Notes: generated by a model not told the origin, from the sequence alone. DNA of 64,000 bases from Arthrinium phaeospermum (GCA_006503535.1 QYRS01000002.1:4898001-4962000); one strand, 5' to 3'. Numbered from the stretch's first letter, positions 22,817 through 34,433 are shown. Program-made: numbers and translations.

Positions 22817-23872
22817 ATGTCTATCTTGCCACACTTAGCATGGACAATAGTCAATATGGTCATGTATACCTACAACTCCAACTACTACTATAATAACGAG
22901 CGACAATGGCAGACCCGAAACTCTCAGACTCACTGGAAAGCCGGGCAGGTTGCATTTCTTACTTCATGTGAGAACTACAGCAACGAGGACTATCGTAACC
23001 TCATCGAGTCAAATGAAGTCCCACCCAAGGCCACCGATCATCCTTGCGTGATTCTCCGTCGGGACCACGGCTCAGACTACTGCATCATCACTCCCATCTC
23101 GGCGTTCAGTGCCAGCCGAGAGACAAACTTCCTCCCGCCATGGAAGCAGCGGTGTCATTGGAGAAAGGTCCGCCGACATTTTCGATCGTTCCGAGGCTCG
23201 GAGAGTAGTAGCCCCAGCTCGGACTCAGACAGCGACAACCGCCCATTTAGCCAGCTTTTGGAGCTCCGCGACGGTCGCACCATGCCCAAGCCAAAGGTGT
23301 CCTGGATCTACGTCGAGCACATCTACGTTGTGCCCGTTCATCTCCTCATCCCCTTCATCAAGTCCGGGGGAGAATGGCAACCAAGCGAGCCGCGTCAGCT
23401 CACAGAGGATAGCCTCGCTTCCCTGAGGAAGCACATCGCAAGCGATTTTCCGAAACTCCTCCAGAGAAAGCTCAACACGCTGGACCAATTCAACAAGCTT
23501 GCTTCTACCGGTTGGAACAGGCCCGATCCGCCAGAGCCATACTTTTCTTCCGCCTCGCAGTTCTATCACAAAAACAACCAATCGTACAAAACTATTGGTG
23601 TTGATGGAGCAAACAATCTACCTCAAGCCACCAGCAAGCCGACTGCGCATGCCTCTGCCGATACTACTGCTGCTTCAGCAAAGACGACGTCGTCATTTAC
23701 TTCTCCTCCAACACAAGGGCCCTGGAGAAGGCTTCAACCTGCTTCTTCTCCTGCTACACCGAGGATCATACTCACAGTCCTAGCTAAAACGGGACCCAAT
23801 CAACTGCAGAAAACCACACAACTGTCCCAGATCGATAATGGCACTCAGTGGAAAGTCAAGGCTAAATTATAA
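22817..23872 (+). CDS. Conserved-style fungal hypothetical protein, 351 residues
   Basis: This is a single uninterrupted frame with ATG at 22817; a second possible start is at 22856. After an N-terminal hydrophobic/Tyr-Asn stretch comes a folded-looking part (about residues 40-190) with HWKAGQVAFLTS, HPCVILRRDHGSDYCIITPI and SWIYVEHIYVVPVHLLIPF. The order (entry strand, HPxVIL, then a CTITS-like strand and a late VxxxHxYxVPxxLL strand) recalls small SH3-like barrels found in many fungal proteins of unknown function. The C-terminal 130 residues are Thr/Ser/Pro-rich and probably disordered. No signal peptide or membrane segment is convincing. The function is unknown, and I would not assign an enzyme. 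Confidence 0.6.
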   Translation: MSILPHLAWTIVNMVMYTYNSNYYYNNERQWQTRNSQTHWKAGQVAFLTSCENYSNEDYRNLIESNEVPPKATDHPCVILRRDHGSDYCIITPISAFSASRETNFLPPWKQRCHWRKVRRHFRSFRGSESSSPSSDSDSDNRPFSQLLELRDGRTMPKPKVSWIYVEHIYVVPVHLLIPFIKSGGEWQPSEPRQLTEDSLASLRKHIASDFPKLLQRKLNTLDQFNKLASTGWNRPDPPEPYFSSASQFYHKNNQSYKTIGVDGANNLPQATSKPTAHASADTTAASAKTTSSFTSPPTQGPWRRLQPASSPATPRIILTVLAKTGPNQLQKTTQLSQIDNGTQWKVKAKL

Positions 23873-24475
23873 TAACCTCCTTATACATCTGCATCTTTAC
23901 ACACCTTTACTTTTCTTCTTGCTCACATGCCTGTGCTATGTGTACATGTCAATAAACATTTGAAAACTTTTCGCCTGCTGGCATTGCTGTTTGAGATCCA
24001 CCCCAAACTTTATGACCTGGCTATACATGGAGCTTTTGGGAAAACATAATTCTTGCTCTATTTAGACGGTACCCTGATTGGTAATGATGTATACGATGGA
24101 TAAAATTATAAAATAGATAATGAGTGTTTTGAATAATTTTTGGTAATATTCGTAGTTCAACTAGATTAGCCTACGGCTTTGCTATGTAACTCGCCCATCA
24201 GACATGCTTCCCCGGACTGATTTCCTTCTCCGTAATATGAGCACTGGTAAGAATGGTGCCGTACTTGCCATCGTACCCAATGATCGTCTCGGGACCAGGC
24301 TTAGAAGACATATGGCTTGCTTGATAGAGCAACTGGGCAACCGTGCCGTAACTCTGGTAGTTGCAAGATGCAGCCCAAGGGCAATGTAGTTCTGGAGAGT
24401 TACACTATAGCCCACTCACTTGCGGATGACAATGAACAGTCTTCCAAGTCTTCGTCTTGCAAGCTTTGGCCTTGG
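23873..24475. other. AT-rich 3' flank, no gene seen
   Basis: This is low-GC sequence with AATAAA-like words (for example ATAAACAT near 23951), consistent with the 3' end of the upstream gene. Short open frames have no coding character. Confidence 0.5.
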
Positions 24476-24909
24476 TCATCTTGACTCGTAGATGATGCAG
24501 TTGTCCATGATGACGAGGTTGACCCCGTCGAGGGCGAACTCGGCAGCCGTGGTGGTCGTGAGAGCTTCGGCGTTCTTGGTAGTTTTGGCGCTCTTGGTGA
24601 CCGTGGCATTCGCAATGGCCGCGCTCTGAGGGGCGGTGGTCTCGGCTTGGGTGGTTCTGGGTCAGCTCTATGGTTTCCCAAGTAGTATTTATTCCGGTAC
24701 ACCCGAATATCGTAGTAATGTCCAGAAGACTTGTGGTTCCGGTCACCGATGTAGGTACGGTGAGAACAGCGACTACGATGGTGAGAGGTTCGGGATTGGC
24801 GCTGGTACCGAGTGCGGTTCGAATATCTCTTGCGCGAGGATTGGCGTCGGGATTTCCCGCGCAGGAGGTTGTAGGCCAGGGCGAGGCCAGAAGCGAGGGA
24901 GACCATCAT
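24476..24909 (-). pseudogene. Relic of a small secreted Thr-rich protein
   Basis: Three minus-strand frames join into one plausible protein. First is a signal-peptide-like start, MMVSLASGLALA (ATG at 24909). The next frame reads TTSCAGNPDANPRARDI and continues to VTGTTSLLDITTIFG. The last frame reads TKSAKTTKNAEALTTTTAAE and ends in VNLVIMDNCIIYESR before TGA at 24476-24478. The two frame changes, near 24868 and 24662, are not bridged by introns of usable size (the only GT-AG option is 35 nt). The composition (signal peptide, few Cys, Thr/Ala linker) suggests a secreted or wall-attached protein, now broken. An assembly indel is the alternative. Confidence 0.45.
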
Positions 24910-25456
24910 TGTTGATTCGCCCGCCTACGGTCCACTCCGTTGAAGCTTGAAAAGGGACGACTGCAGCTGGTTTCATCCTCCTCTGCTTGTACACTAGTGA
25001 TCTCGTATTAGAGGCTTATATACTCGTCTGACTTCAGGGATGCCTTGTCTCAAAGGTGACGCATGGTGAGTTATGAGACATGTGCATGAGTAAACCATAC
25101 TCGCGTCGAGTCACTCTGAACATGCCACAGTCATACTGAATAACAGTTTTTCTATTCGAACATGAACAATACCAAGAGGTGGAGGATCGAACACGCGTTA
25201 TGCCATTTATGCTTACATTTCGTCGACCATACAACGAGCTAATTGCTTTAACATGCAGTCGAGTACAACAGCATCACGCCAACAAAATGAGATCCTGTAG
25301 ATATGATAGCATTCCCCTAGATAGCCACAATTCTTTATAATGCTCCAATATAACAACGAGTGAAATGTTGATCTCATTATAGATGGCAAACGTGTCGTAG
25401 GTGTATATGCTTATGTTAGGTATGATATAAACATGCAGCACATGTGGTATACTTAC

Positions 25457-25700
25457 TAGTTAAACTGACTGCCAACCCCAACGAGATCTGCTTCCTGCTG
25501 TTTTCTCTTCTCGGTATCCGCCCTCCTGGACTTCTTTTTCTTGTCTGACTTATCCTTGGTCTTGCCCGAGGACTTGGAGGACTTCTTGTGTCCACTCCGG
25601 CTGTGACAAGAGTCAGGGAGAGATACACCATGGCGGGACTGGGAGTCATAGACGGCGTCGGTGGTATTGACTGAAGACCTATGGAAGTCAGTGAGTAATT
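25457..25700 (-). pseudogene. Lys-rich C-terminal coding remnant
   Basis: One minus-strand frame reads SSVNTTDAVYDSQSRHGVSL, then GHKKSSKSSGKTKDKSDKKK, and ends in EADLVGVGSQFN with a stop at about 25457. It has no start. Upstream in the same frame lies TAA after MYGMCPFW, with no workable intron. Another upstream frame reads LYYTQEFTCTPLPETHQPN. This probably marks the end of an old gene, family unknown. Confidence 0.3.
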
Positions 25701-25729
25701 ACCAAAAGGGGCACATCCCATACATTAGG

Positions 25730-27188
25730 CTGATGCGTCTCAGGCAGGGGGGTGCAGGTGAATTCTTGGGTGTAATAGAGCGGTTCTCTCGAATTAAATA
25801 GAAAGCGATGGCCTGATTGTTAGTGACCACACAGGTCTGGGAACGGGGGTCTATATATATGTATCCGTAAGGGAGTAAGCGGAACCGAAAGGTTGCAAAG
25901 ATGGAAGCCTTTCAATCAATCTTCTGTTGATGCTACAGGTGGTATATCTCCTACAAGAAGGACTGGCGTGAATTGGCAGGTCTTTCTTGCCTACAACACC
26001 ATAACAAGGCGTGTGCGTTTGGTGATGACCCCTGCCTCAAACGACACCGCACTAGAGCTGTCATGTTCTCGGCTCAACTCGGCCAATGCTTGGATTCTCC
26101 GCGGGGTTGGAGCACTGTATTCTACGCCCGGCTTCTCACTGTAGAGTCTCTCGGAAACAAATGATAGCAGAGTTAAGTGTGCTGTGCAGGCTACCCTGAC
26201 TGATACTCGGTCTCCTTTGGCGCACCGCCTTGTCAATGTGAGTCTCGCCCCATTAATGTTTTCAAGCTAAATTTCAATACATGCTCCTCCTGCCGGAGCA
26301 TGATACTTACGGAGGTAATGCTGATTGGCTAGATTTTGGATCTGTTGGGTCGCTTTTCATGACGGTGGGTCAGATTTCCGACAATGATTTATTCAGAGGT
26401 AGTACTTCGAATTCCTCCTGCTATTGGGTAGATTATGGTGCCGACAACGTTTTGGGGGCTGTGTCGGGTACGTCCACGCCGTTAGGGTCAATTTTCTTGG
26501 TGCTCGTGATTGCGTAAGTTCTGGCGATTGAGCTTTTTCATGATTCGCAATTGATTGGTCAGATTATAGACAGTTGGGGCAACTAGGAGCCCAAAGTGAG
26601 CAAGACAGATATGCTGCAATGCCCGGCCTTCGACTGCGGCCTAACTACACTGAGAAGTAGAGTCTCATGATTGGCGAGATGTTGGACATCTATCGCGTCG
26701 ACCAGTGTCCGATGGCGTGAAGCGTTTGAAACCCCATTGGCTGGAGTTCAGCCCAGTGTGTGTCGGTGATGTGGCTTCTGCCACCAAGCAGAAAGTCACT
26801 CCAGGCAGCCCTACCATTGGACAGATTGTGGACAGCTTGAAGCAGGCTAGATGCCTACTCTCGGCTTTTCGGACAAAAGTGCAGTTCTGGCCGGATATGA
26901 CTGCGGTCGTACAACGGGCTTTGGGCAGGACACTCATAAAATGGGTCTTTCGCCCGAAATTGAGACTCGACTTGCTCTCTCCGAAAGCACAGCCCGACTT
27001 CATCATGATCGTTCAAGCGTAGAGCTTCAACTCAGTCCACTCTTTACCAGACATATGATGTCTGGATCGTTCTTGTCTACGCTGGGTTTGATCTGTGACC
27101 TGGAGTTACGCTGTATCATCATATAATTCTTTACATTATCCTCGCAGCCTGCTCAATCCATTACCCGACCATAGGAGTGAACATCAGG
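25730..27188. other. Intergenic with unassigned plus-strand coding-like pieces
   Basis: Frames at 26281-26517 and 26705-27120 (for example AGYDCGRTTGFGQDTHKMGL) are open and protein-like but lack starts, splice partners and recognisable domains. The last 60 bp before 27189 would be the leader of the Clr5-ankyrin gene. Confidence 0.4.
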
Positions 27189-30100
27189 ATGTCTACATTG
27201 TCAATCCGATGCGCCAACGACCCCAAAGACTTCAGTCTTTGGGATTCTCACAAGGATACGTTCAGAAAACTATACCTGATTGATGGCATGAGCCTGACCG
27301 AAGTGAAAACTGCGGTTGAATCTGATTTCGGCTTTCCTGAAACCAAGTAAGCCAACCTACCACCCCAAGACACTGACACCACAGACACTGACTCTCGCTC
27401 TCAGTGTGAAGACTTATGAGGTGGTATTGCGAGAACACTTCAAATTTCGTAAGAAACTCGAGGCCGGACAGTGGCTTCTCGTTCACCGAGAACTCAGCAG
27501 AATGAAGGAGCAGGGGCTCGAATGTGTCGTACGTTTATCTGGAAAACCGGTCAACCCGAAGCTTCTCGCGAAAAACATTCGACGCGAGCGTGGAGAAGTT
27601 GCCTGTGGAAGACTCAGACCCAGTAAGTTATAACAGTTCCAATCTCTGGAATTGGCCTCACGAGTCAAGAGAAACATATACGGCACAGCTCGCACTAATA
27701 CTGAGCTAGATAAATCCAGAGAACTCCCAACATACGTTGAAATAGTCCCACAAGCAAGCTACCGGTCTACTCGTATTCTAACAAGACCTGAATTCGCCTT
27801 CGGTGATACTACGGGTACCACCACTTCTTCCTCCCTTGTTGTGTCAACATCAGACCAATCATCGGGCATTACGCCATTCTATTATAGGCCCATATGCGGC
27901 CAGAACTATACATTCACTGCAATCGAAACTTTAGATGAGAACATTCTGCAGCAAATCATTTCCAGTCCCATCAGTCAAGAATACTGCAAGCTCCAGGAAT
28001 ACCTGCCCACTAAAGACCTACAGCTGTATTTGCGTGGCCTTTGTGAGTCCTCGTCTTCCTGCCCAAACTAGAGTCGTCCAATGATCACTAACATTGCTCA
28101 AAAGGGGAAAGCCAAACACTATCCGCAAGTCTCAAGACTATTTTTGCCGGGGCCGTACATGGACTTGTCTACATGATTAGTAATTACAGGCCACAAGATG
28201 GTTTCCAGCGGCCACCTATCTCAAACCAGCCAATCCCGCAGCCAAGGAATGTGGGTGTCAACACCTCTATTGGAGTACTCGAAACGGCGTGTGTGCAGCT
28301 TTCCAATGGTGCCTTCCACCCCGATCTTGAATATCCAATCTTGAGTTGGATTGCCGATGTTGCTGACCCGCTACTATTGCAACAATTTTTCAGCATACAA
28401 AGACCAGCTGTCAAAGCGATATTGGTTCGCCTACACGATGCGTCCATCTGGGAAAACAGAAGAGCCTCCAAGATACTGACGGAAGTGGCATCGAAAATCA
28501 ACCCAAGCTATTGGGCGCATATTTCATCTTGGGTACATCTTCGACAGGCCATCCTCAAGGGAGATGAAACCATTACAGGGCATATAATGGGTGTTTTGCA
28601 TACAATCGGTTCTATGAAGCCACCGAAGCTTTCAGACTTGTTTAAGTCAAGCGACGCTACTTATAACCTCTCGAAGAATGATCTTCTCATCTCGATAGAG
28701 GTCATGATGCGGCAGTCCGTACGCCACAACATCACCGATCAGGACTTCAACGATGCCCTTGGCTGCTTGATTTCTAAATCCCATGGATACTTACATGCGG
28801 TTGAGATTATGGATTGGCTTTTGCAAAAGGGGGGAAATTTGCGTCCGTCGATATCTGAATGGATCCCCACCAGCGCACATATGATACCTCGAAACTGGGC
28901 AAGACTCTGCGGCCCATCATCCTTTCACGAAGACGAGTTGAGAAGTTTCATAAATCACGCCGGAACTGCGAGTCATCCATCATGCAGCGCATTTGTGAAG
29001 GCTTTCTTACCAGTTTATGGATGTGTTGCTGCAGCAAAGACTGGCCAAGAAGCTTTGCAGCAAACCATACTTATACTGGACGATTATACAACATTGGAAA
29101 AAGACCGATTGCTGCAAATGGCATTATCGGAAGTCGTGGGCCAAGGCGACGTTGAGGCAGCGAAGCTCCTTTTGGACATCGGTGTGGACCCAGAGGTCAA
29201 GCTTCTTCCAAGAATCGAGCGGGGAGCATGTGGCGAGAGTGAATGCTATTTGGATCCCATGAGTCAAGCGACACGCAAAGGCGATATACATATGCTTGAG
29301 TTTCTGTTGAGCTATGGCTTTCACAAAGTCCAACACGTAGTCGACGCGATCGTGGCTGCGTCGCTTGCGTGGAAAACCGTTCGGTCCTTGAACGACCCGC
29401 CACTACTTAGCACAAGACAGACCGCGACCGTCGTCTTGCTTGCAAGGGTTGATCCCCGGTCTATCTGGGAGGCACTTCTTACCAGGAAAGAGGTGCCATG
29501 TCAAAGCCTTGTTTTCGACATTTTCCAGCAGGAAATCGATCAGGAGGCCTCGTCAACTCTATCCTCTACTCTCCTACCCAGTATCCTTCCACACATTACC
29601 CTTAGGAAGGCCATAAAGGTTGGATTCAGTCTAAATGCTATTGAGTACTTTGTTTCGATGGGCGAGAGAGTGGATTCAGAGCAAGACGAAACTGGGAATA
29701 CAATGCTGATCGACTCACTTCGTTCCGATTCTAAGGACAGATATCATATAACGCATTTTCTCCTTCAAAATGGCGCAGATCCCCGAGTCAATAGCTTCGA
29801 TTTAACTGTTCTTGAAGCCACACTTTTGAACACGGCAGTTTCCAATCATTGGAGTTCAGGGACTACTATCAAGCATCGTTCGCTTATCGCTAGTCCTGCG
29901 GCGGGAAGGCTGGACATCGAAGAAGATCGGGAAGTCACTTTGAATCTGTTCAAAGAATTCCTCGAGTTGAAGGCACCACTTGGTCGAGACGCAGCTCATC
30001 AGAAGCCTTCGAAGAACCTACTTCTCCTTCTGATGCAGTGTTATGCGGACTTGCCTATGATTCAAGAAATCGTGGCGTCTGGTGCCAACATCAACGAGCA

Positions 30101-30749
30101 AGGCGAAAAGCATCTGGCTAAGGTCTTGGGCTTTGGAGGTATCAACATTACACAATACGATATGGAAATGACTACGCCCTTGGCATATGCGATTGAATCA
30201 GAACAACTGAGCGTTGCCAACTGGTTGATTGCGCAGGGCGCAGATGCGAATGCCTCGGGAGCCCTTGCCTATGCGTGCAGACTTGGGGACGTTCGACTTG
30301 TCCAGGTTCTTATCGACAAAGGAGCAGACATTGAACCAACGGGCGTCAAGGCCTCCGAAGATCCTTTGAGCCAAGCAATAAGCCACGGCCATATGGATAC
30401 CGTCATCATGCTCCTCGCTCGAGGGGCCCGAGTCAACTATCCAAGAGGACCTCCCGATCTGAAGTATGCGGTTGATATAGCCTCGATGTTTTGTAAACTG
30501 GACATCCTCAAACTATTGATCGAGAGCGGAGGTGTAAGTATCTATGCAGGTGTCAGTGGATTCGATAAGGCATTCTTTGAGGCTCACATAAGTGGTCACT
30601 TTGGAATCCTCATGCTTCTCGAACAGCATACAGGCTGGAGGACCTCCACAGTCATTTCCTCACTGAGGTCTAACCAAACTTACAAAGAGCTCAACTGGTT
30701 GCAAAATATGCGTCCCGGGGATATTGCGAGGGTGGAACGTAACCTATGA
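27189..30749 (+). CDS. Clr5-domain protein with ankyrin repeats, 1,117 residues
   Basis: Predicted exons are 27189..27346, 27405..27622, 27710..28042 and 28105..30749. Introns are 58, 87 and 62 nt, with GTAAGC, GTAAGT and GTGAGT donors, and phases agree throughout. Residues about 14-68 form a Clr5 domain: WDSHKDTFRKLYLIDGMSL, then FGFPETN across the first junction, then YEVVLREHFKFRKKL. The GKPVNPKLLAKNIRRER block that follows is typical of this family. After a long helical middle part, ankyrin-type repeats appear: EAAKLLLDIGVDPEV (about residue 585), HFLLQNGADPRVN (about 780), and a C-terminal run with ANWLIAQGADANAS, LVQVLIDKGADIEP and MLLARGARVN. Clr5 is a fungal putative DNA-binding domain, and ankyrins bind proteins, so a regulatory or scaffold role is likely. 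The partner is unknown. Confidence 0.85.
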
Positions 30750-31967
30750 GTGCGAAGAGCCGGAACTAGATTACTACATATTTGAAGCATTCTCCAGCGA
30801 AAATCTTTTACATCAACGGTGGTGAATTGACACTATTGAGTTCTAGGACATCATTTGAGTAATCGAGGGGACAACATCATGTTGGACTCCCCATGTTTCG
30901 CGCACTGCGCTGGCCTTTGGAGATCACTAGAGCCTGAGTGTCGGACATTGCCGTAACTGACCCCCTGCGGACTATCACAGTGTAAACCGATCGCCGAGTA
31001 TGAAGTACACATGAACATATATCGCCTCGGAGTACCTTACTGGTACGATGGATGACGCGGTACATTCATCACCCGATCCGGAGCGCAGTGGCGGTAAAGG
31101 CGGTCGTCGGATAGCACGCGAAGATCCTTTCCGTCCAAAAGTCATACCCCGGGCGGCACAATCGGGAAACGCCCCGGCAGGAACCACATGCCACGCGAAG
31201 CGTGACGGCGATCTTCGCTGCGACTCCCCTACTCGTCATGTTACTAGATGCTTCCGTAAGACGGAAAACAAGAACTTGTGTCGCCCGCCCTTTTCCCCGC
31301 CCCCGTCCGTCGCCAATCTGCCGCTATTGGCGAGTGGGTTACTATATCGGGGTGGCCCAGTTTCGGTGTAGGCAAGACCCTTATCCTGCCGTGCTCGAGT
31401 CGATGACGTCCCAGTGTCGCCCTGTGGCTGAAGGTCGTACCAATCAGCGGCGCCTCCGCTAACCCGCGGGGGTGGTTGAGCAGCAGCCACGGAGGCGTCC
31501 CCCGCCCATCCAGCGTTCCTGGTGATTCCCTGTCACGTTACACAGCAGCGCAGAAGCCCTGCCTGACAAGAGGCGGAGGGAAAAGATCGACGAACACAGA
31601 TTCAGGGCGTTTCAACGGTCTTGTTTCCCCCGTGCTATCCCGCAAAATTGTGGGGTATTTGCCCGGTGATATATGATATGAGATAGTTCGGAGGGCGGCG
31701 CAAACATGAACAAGATCGTCCGGAGGCATGCAGCTGACTGGTTTAGGTCATGTGCAAGCAGCCGGTACGGGGCAGGTTGCTCCTGATGTCGGACATCGGC
31801 TTGGCAGCTTCAGAATTTGGTAAGAGTGGCCATCATATATAAGATGTCAAGGGTGCTTGACTTGAAGGACCGTTGAAGCAAAGACCCGGTTTCCATTCAT
31901 TATCATTCTTGCCAAGTATCAGCAGGGCCTACTCTTTCGCTACAGAACAAGTCTCGAAGAAACAACA
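30750..31967. other. Intergenic, GC-rich, with a likely promoter
   Basis: No gene is supported. Overlapping open frames on both strands between 31048 and 31676 come from high GC content. A TATA-like CATATATAAG lies at about 31832-31842, roughly 130 bp upstream of the first ATG of the next transcript. Confidence 0.5.
31832..31842 (+). promoter_or_regulatory. TATA-like element
   Basis: TCATATATAAG lies about 210 bp before the ATG at 32051 and 130 bp before the upstream reading frame at 31968. Position and sequence fit a core promoter for the 219-residue gene; no initiator was identified. Confidence 0.35.
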
Positions 31968-32042
31968 ATGCACACAGCGCCAGCCTACGCACTTATTCCA
32001 CAAAAACTCATCGCCGGCACGAACACCCTGATAGGGTTTTGA
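31968..32042 (+). promoter_or_regulatory. Upstream open reading frame, 24 codons
   Basis: ATG at 31968 opens a 24-codon frame starting MHTAPAYALIPQKL. It ends with TGA at 32040-32042, eight bases before the proposed main start at 32051. If it lies in the leader, ribosomes must reinitiate or scan past it, so it could dampen expression of the downstream gene. Confidence 0.35.
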
Positions 32043-32050
32043 AGGTCATC

Positions 32051-32771
32051 ATGGACGAGTCTCCAAGTGTAAGCAAGCGGATCCCTCGCTCCGAGAGGTT
32101 GTCTGGATGCCGCTGACCATACCGTGTAGGCCATACAAGAGTCTCAGGTAGTATCGGGAGAATCTGACGATTCCACTGACACAACCACGCATCATGTTAT
32201 CCCACAGCAGGTGAACGGATTACGTCGAATCAACGGGGATACTGCTATCCCACGACAAGGGGCATCTGTCCATGTGCCGAGCACCATCGCCAACGTGCCA
32301 GCCAATAGACACAATGGCGTGGAGGCGTCCAACAATTCAGCACCCGATGAGACCCCAATCCCAACAGTCGTTGAATCTGACATGCACCAGTCCGTGATGA
32401 TGCGCGCCGCTCCGTCGACCAACAACACACTGCCGCAACCCGAGACGCCAGTACCCTCCGAGCTGTCTGGTCCGCCTCCTCTTGTGCTGAGCCGCCAGCA
32501 GTGGACAGATCGTCGAAACTCTAGAGCAGCCGTTGCCATTGACTGGTCGCAGGGTAGCATCCGGAATGGCCTTGCAAGCCACCAAGACCGAACCACCCTT
32601 TCGGACTGGCACAATGAGCAGCCAAGCGACGAGCCGTACAGAATCATTGAAGAAATTGATCATCTAGAGCCGCCTCACGACACCAGCCACCTCGTCACAA
32701 CTGGAAGCACAGGAAGTGACATTGGTGCCGTCGCTGGGTCCAGTCCCCGCAACCCAGAGCAAGCAGATTGA
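32051..32771 (+). CDS. Small disordered hypothetical protein, 219 residues
   Basis: Exon 1 is 32051..32068 (MDESPS) and exon 2 is 32130..32771. The 61-nt intron has donor GTAAGC, a GCTGAC branch sequence and acceptor TGTAG, and joins in phase 0 to AIQESQVVSGESDDSTD. The whole product is polar, rich in Ser, Thr, Pro, Asp and Glu, and has no signal peptide or membrane segment. A possible ordered segment, RQQWTDRRNSRAAVAIDWSQ, lies mid-protein. No family is recognised. It converges on EMC4, with only 200 bp between the two stop codons. The gene could also start at an in-frame GTG or ATG in exon 2, but the clean intron supports this model. Confidence 0.55.
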
Positions 32772-32971
32772 ACCAATCATTTCCGAAACGCTGGAGGGCA
32801 GAATGCTAAACAACAGGATGGAGAGGCGTCCAAAAAGAAGAAATACAGATTTGAGGGTAGGTAAACGTGCTCGAAAAGCAAACAGAGTGCTCGTGGTAAC
32901 GGTGGATAAATTGATTGACTTGGGCAACGGTTCTTTCCTATTCAGCGTCTCTGGTAGACCAATACAATTCA

Positions 32972-33730
32972 TCACAGGCCTGGAACCGCAATGTCTATGG
33001 GAACCCTTTGGGCTTCCCATGCCAACCAATCTGACCTCGTCGTGCTGTGAAAAGAAGCAAGTTAGTGACATAACATACCAACACAAGCCGTAGAAAACGG
33101 GGATGAGGGTAGGAGCAACACCAGCAATAACGTACGGTAACAAGCCCATCCCGTTCACCTTCCACACGCCCAGCGCCAGCGCCACCAGCTGCGCCGCGAT
33201 GTAGGCCAGCTTGACCTGGAAGATGCCGCCCTTGTTGGTCTCGCTCTCGAAGCGCTCGAAGGCCTGCTGGGTGCCGAGGATGCCCATGACGGGGTTCTTG
33301 AAGGCCATGAAGACCATCATGATGCTGAAGATCTGCAGCGAGTTGCCCGACATGTACATCATGACGGCCGTCATCGGCAGGTTCTTGAGCGGGCCCAGCG
33401 CCACCTCCCACGCCTTCTTGAGCTTCAGCGTGTCCATCTCGTCCGTCGTGGGCTGCTTGCGCGGGGCGGCGGCGGTCGTCGACTTGGCTTTCTTGTCCTG
33501 CGATGGAGGAGTGTGCATTAGCATCGGTGTATGTATGTCAAGCTTGGGCAAGCAGTGATCCGGAAAGTAAGGGCATGTAGCTGGAGGAGCATGTATGTTA
33601 CCTTTGAGCTGCCGCTCAATTGCGATGGATAACCCGGGGGGTCAGGAATGCTGCCATTCTTGGATTTCGCGGCCGGCGGCGACTGGAGGTCCGCGACCCA
33701 TGTCGGTATCGTCGTAGTTGTTGTCGACAT
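32972..33730 (-). CDS. EMC4: ER membrane protein complex subunit 4
   Basis: Exons are complement(32972..33044, 33136..33497, 33602..33730), 187 residues. Introns are 104 nt (GTAACA...GCAG) and 91 nt (GTACGT...CACAG). EMC4 is part of the conserved EMC, which inserts tail-anchored and multi-pass proteins into the ER membrane. Diagnostic sequence is WEVALGPLKNLPMTAVMM followed by YMSGNSLQIFSIMMVFMAF, the first membrane hairpin, then a second hydrophobic stretch, KLAYIAAQLVALALGVWKV. The last exon supplies the conserved ending LLPTTRSDWLAWE. The N-terminus is a polar cytosolic tail with PTWVADLQSPP. Length and motif order match the family. Without the last splice, the frame would run on into an unrelated 100-residue tail. 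Confidence 0.93.
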
Positions 33731-34332
33731 TTTGTTGTGTCTGGAATTGGCACTTGTCAAAGACGATCGAAGGCTCGTAGCGAGGCTGGATGCGTACAAT
33801 GGAACAGATGGATGTCGTAGGCGATCAGCTAAGCCCACCACGGGTCAGAGCTAGTGGCCATATTTGGGATCAGCCACGTGAGGCTGAGCTTTTTCAACGC
33901 TTGTCTCCAAGTAAACCTCCCCGTTTTAAGTCCAACGCCGATTCTCAGAGCGTCGTCAATCCAACACCTTGGGCCATACACCAATGACCATAGGGAAAGC
34001 AACTTTTACTCCTCCCTATATAGGGCTCCTCTTGCACAAGCCTTTACATGACGTAAAAAAAGAAGTCAACCGCCTACCTTCGAAGCAGTAGGCTGCCTAG
34101 TACTCCGTAGGAAGCATGCACTTCCCTAAGCACTGAGGGACTCCTGCCCAAGTCCGAGCATATCTAGCCAATCAGGGATCATTGTTTCCGAGCAGGCCAG
34201 TGACCTGCAAGCCTGCTTACTCCACGGAAATGCGAGACAGACAGATGGTGAGAGAGCTGAGAATGCATTCTTAACCGCGCATTGCAAGCCAGCCTTATCG
34301 TTGGCTTCGGGGCTTAATGTGTCCAAAAATAT

Positions 34333-34433
34333 TGGAGAAGCCCGGGATTGAACCGGGGACCTTTTCCAAACGCTGCTCAAGCTTATGAAGCTTTTCATGC
34401 GAAGGAAACATCATACCACTAGACCACATCCCC
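34333..34433 (-). tRNA. tRNA-Ala (anticodon CGC) with an intron
   Basis: Read on the minus strand, a cloverleaf is visible. The 5' acceptor is GGGGATG, the D-arm contains GTCTAGTGGTATGAT, and the anticodon stem TTTCC pairs with GGAAA around the loop TTCGCA...T (anticodon CGC). The T-arm is CCCGG TTCAATC CCGGG and the 3' acceptor is CTTCTCC plus discriminator A. An insertion of about 29 nt directly 3' of the base after the anticodon is the standard place for a nuclear tRNA intron. The acceptor stem has one T:T mismatch and one G:T pair, so activity is likely but not certain. Confidence 0.7.

Noticed and set aside
25991..26236. An 81-codon minus-strand frame as a gene
   Set aside because: The plus strand is equally open and neither shows domains, a plausible start context or splice sites.
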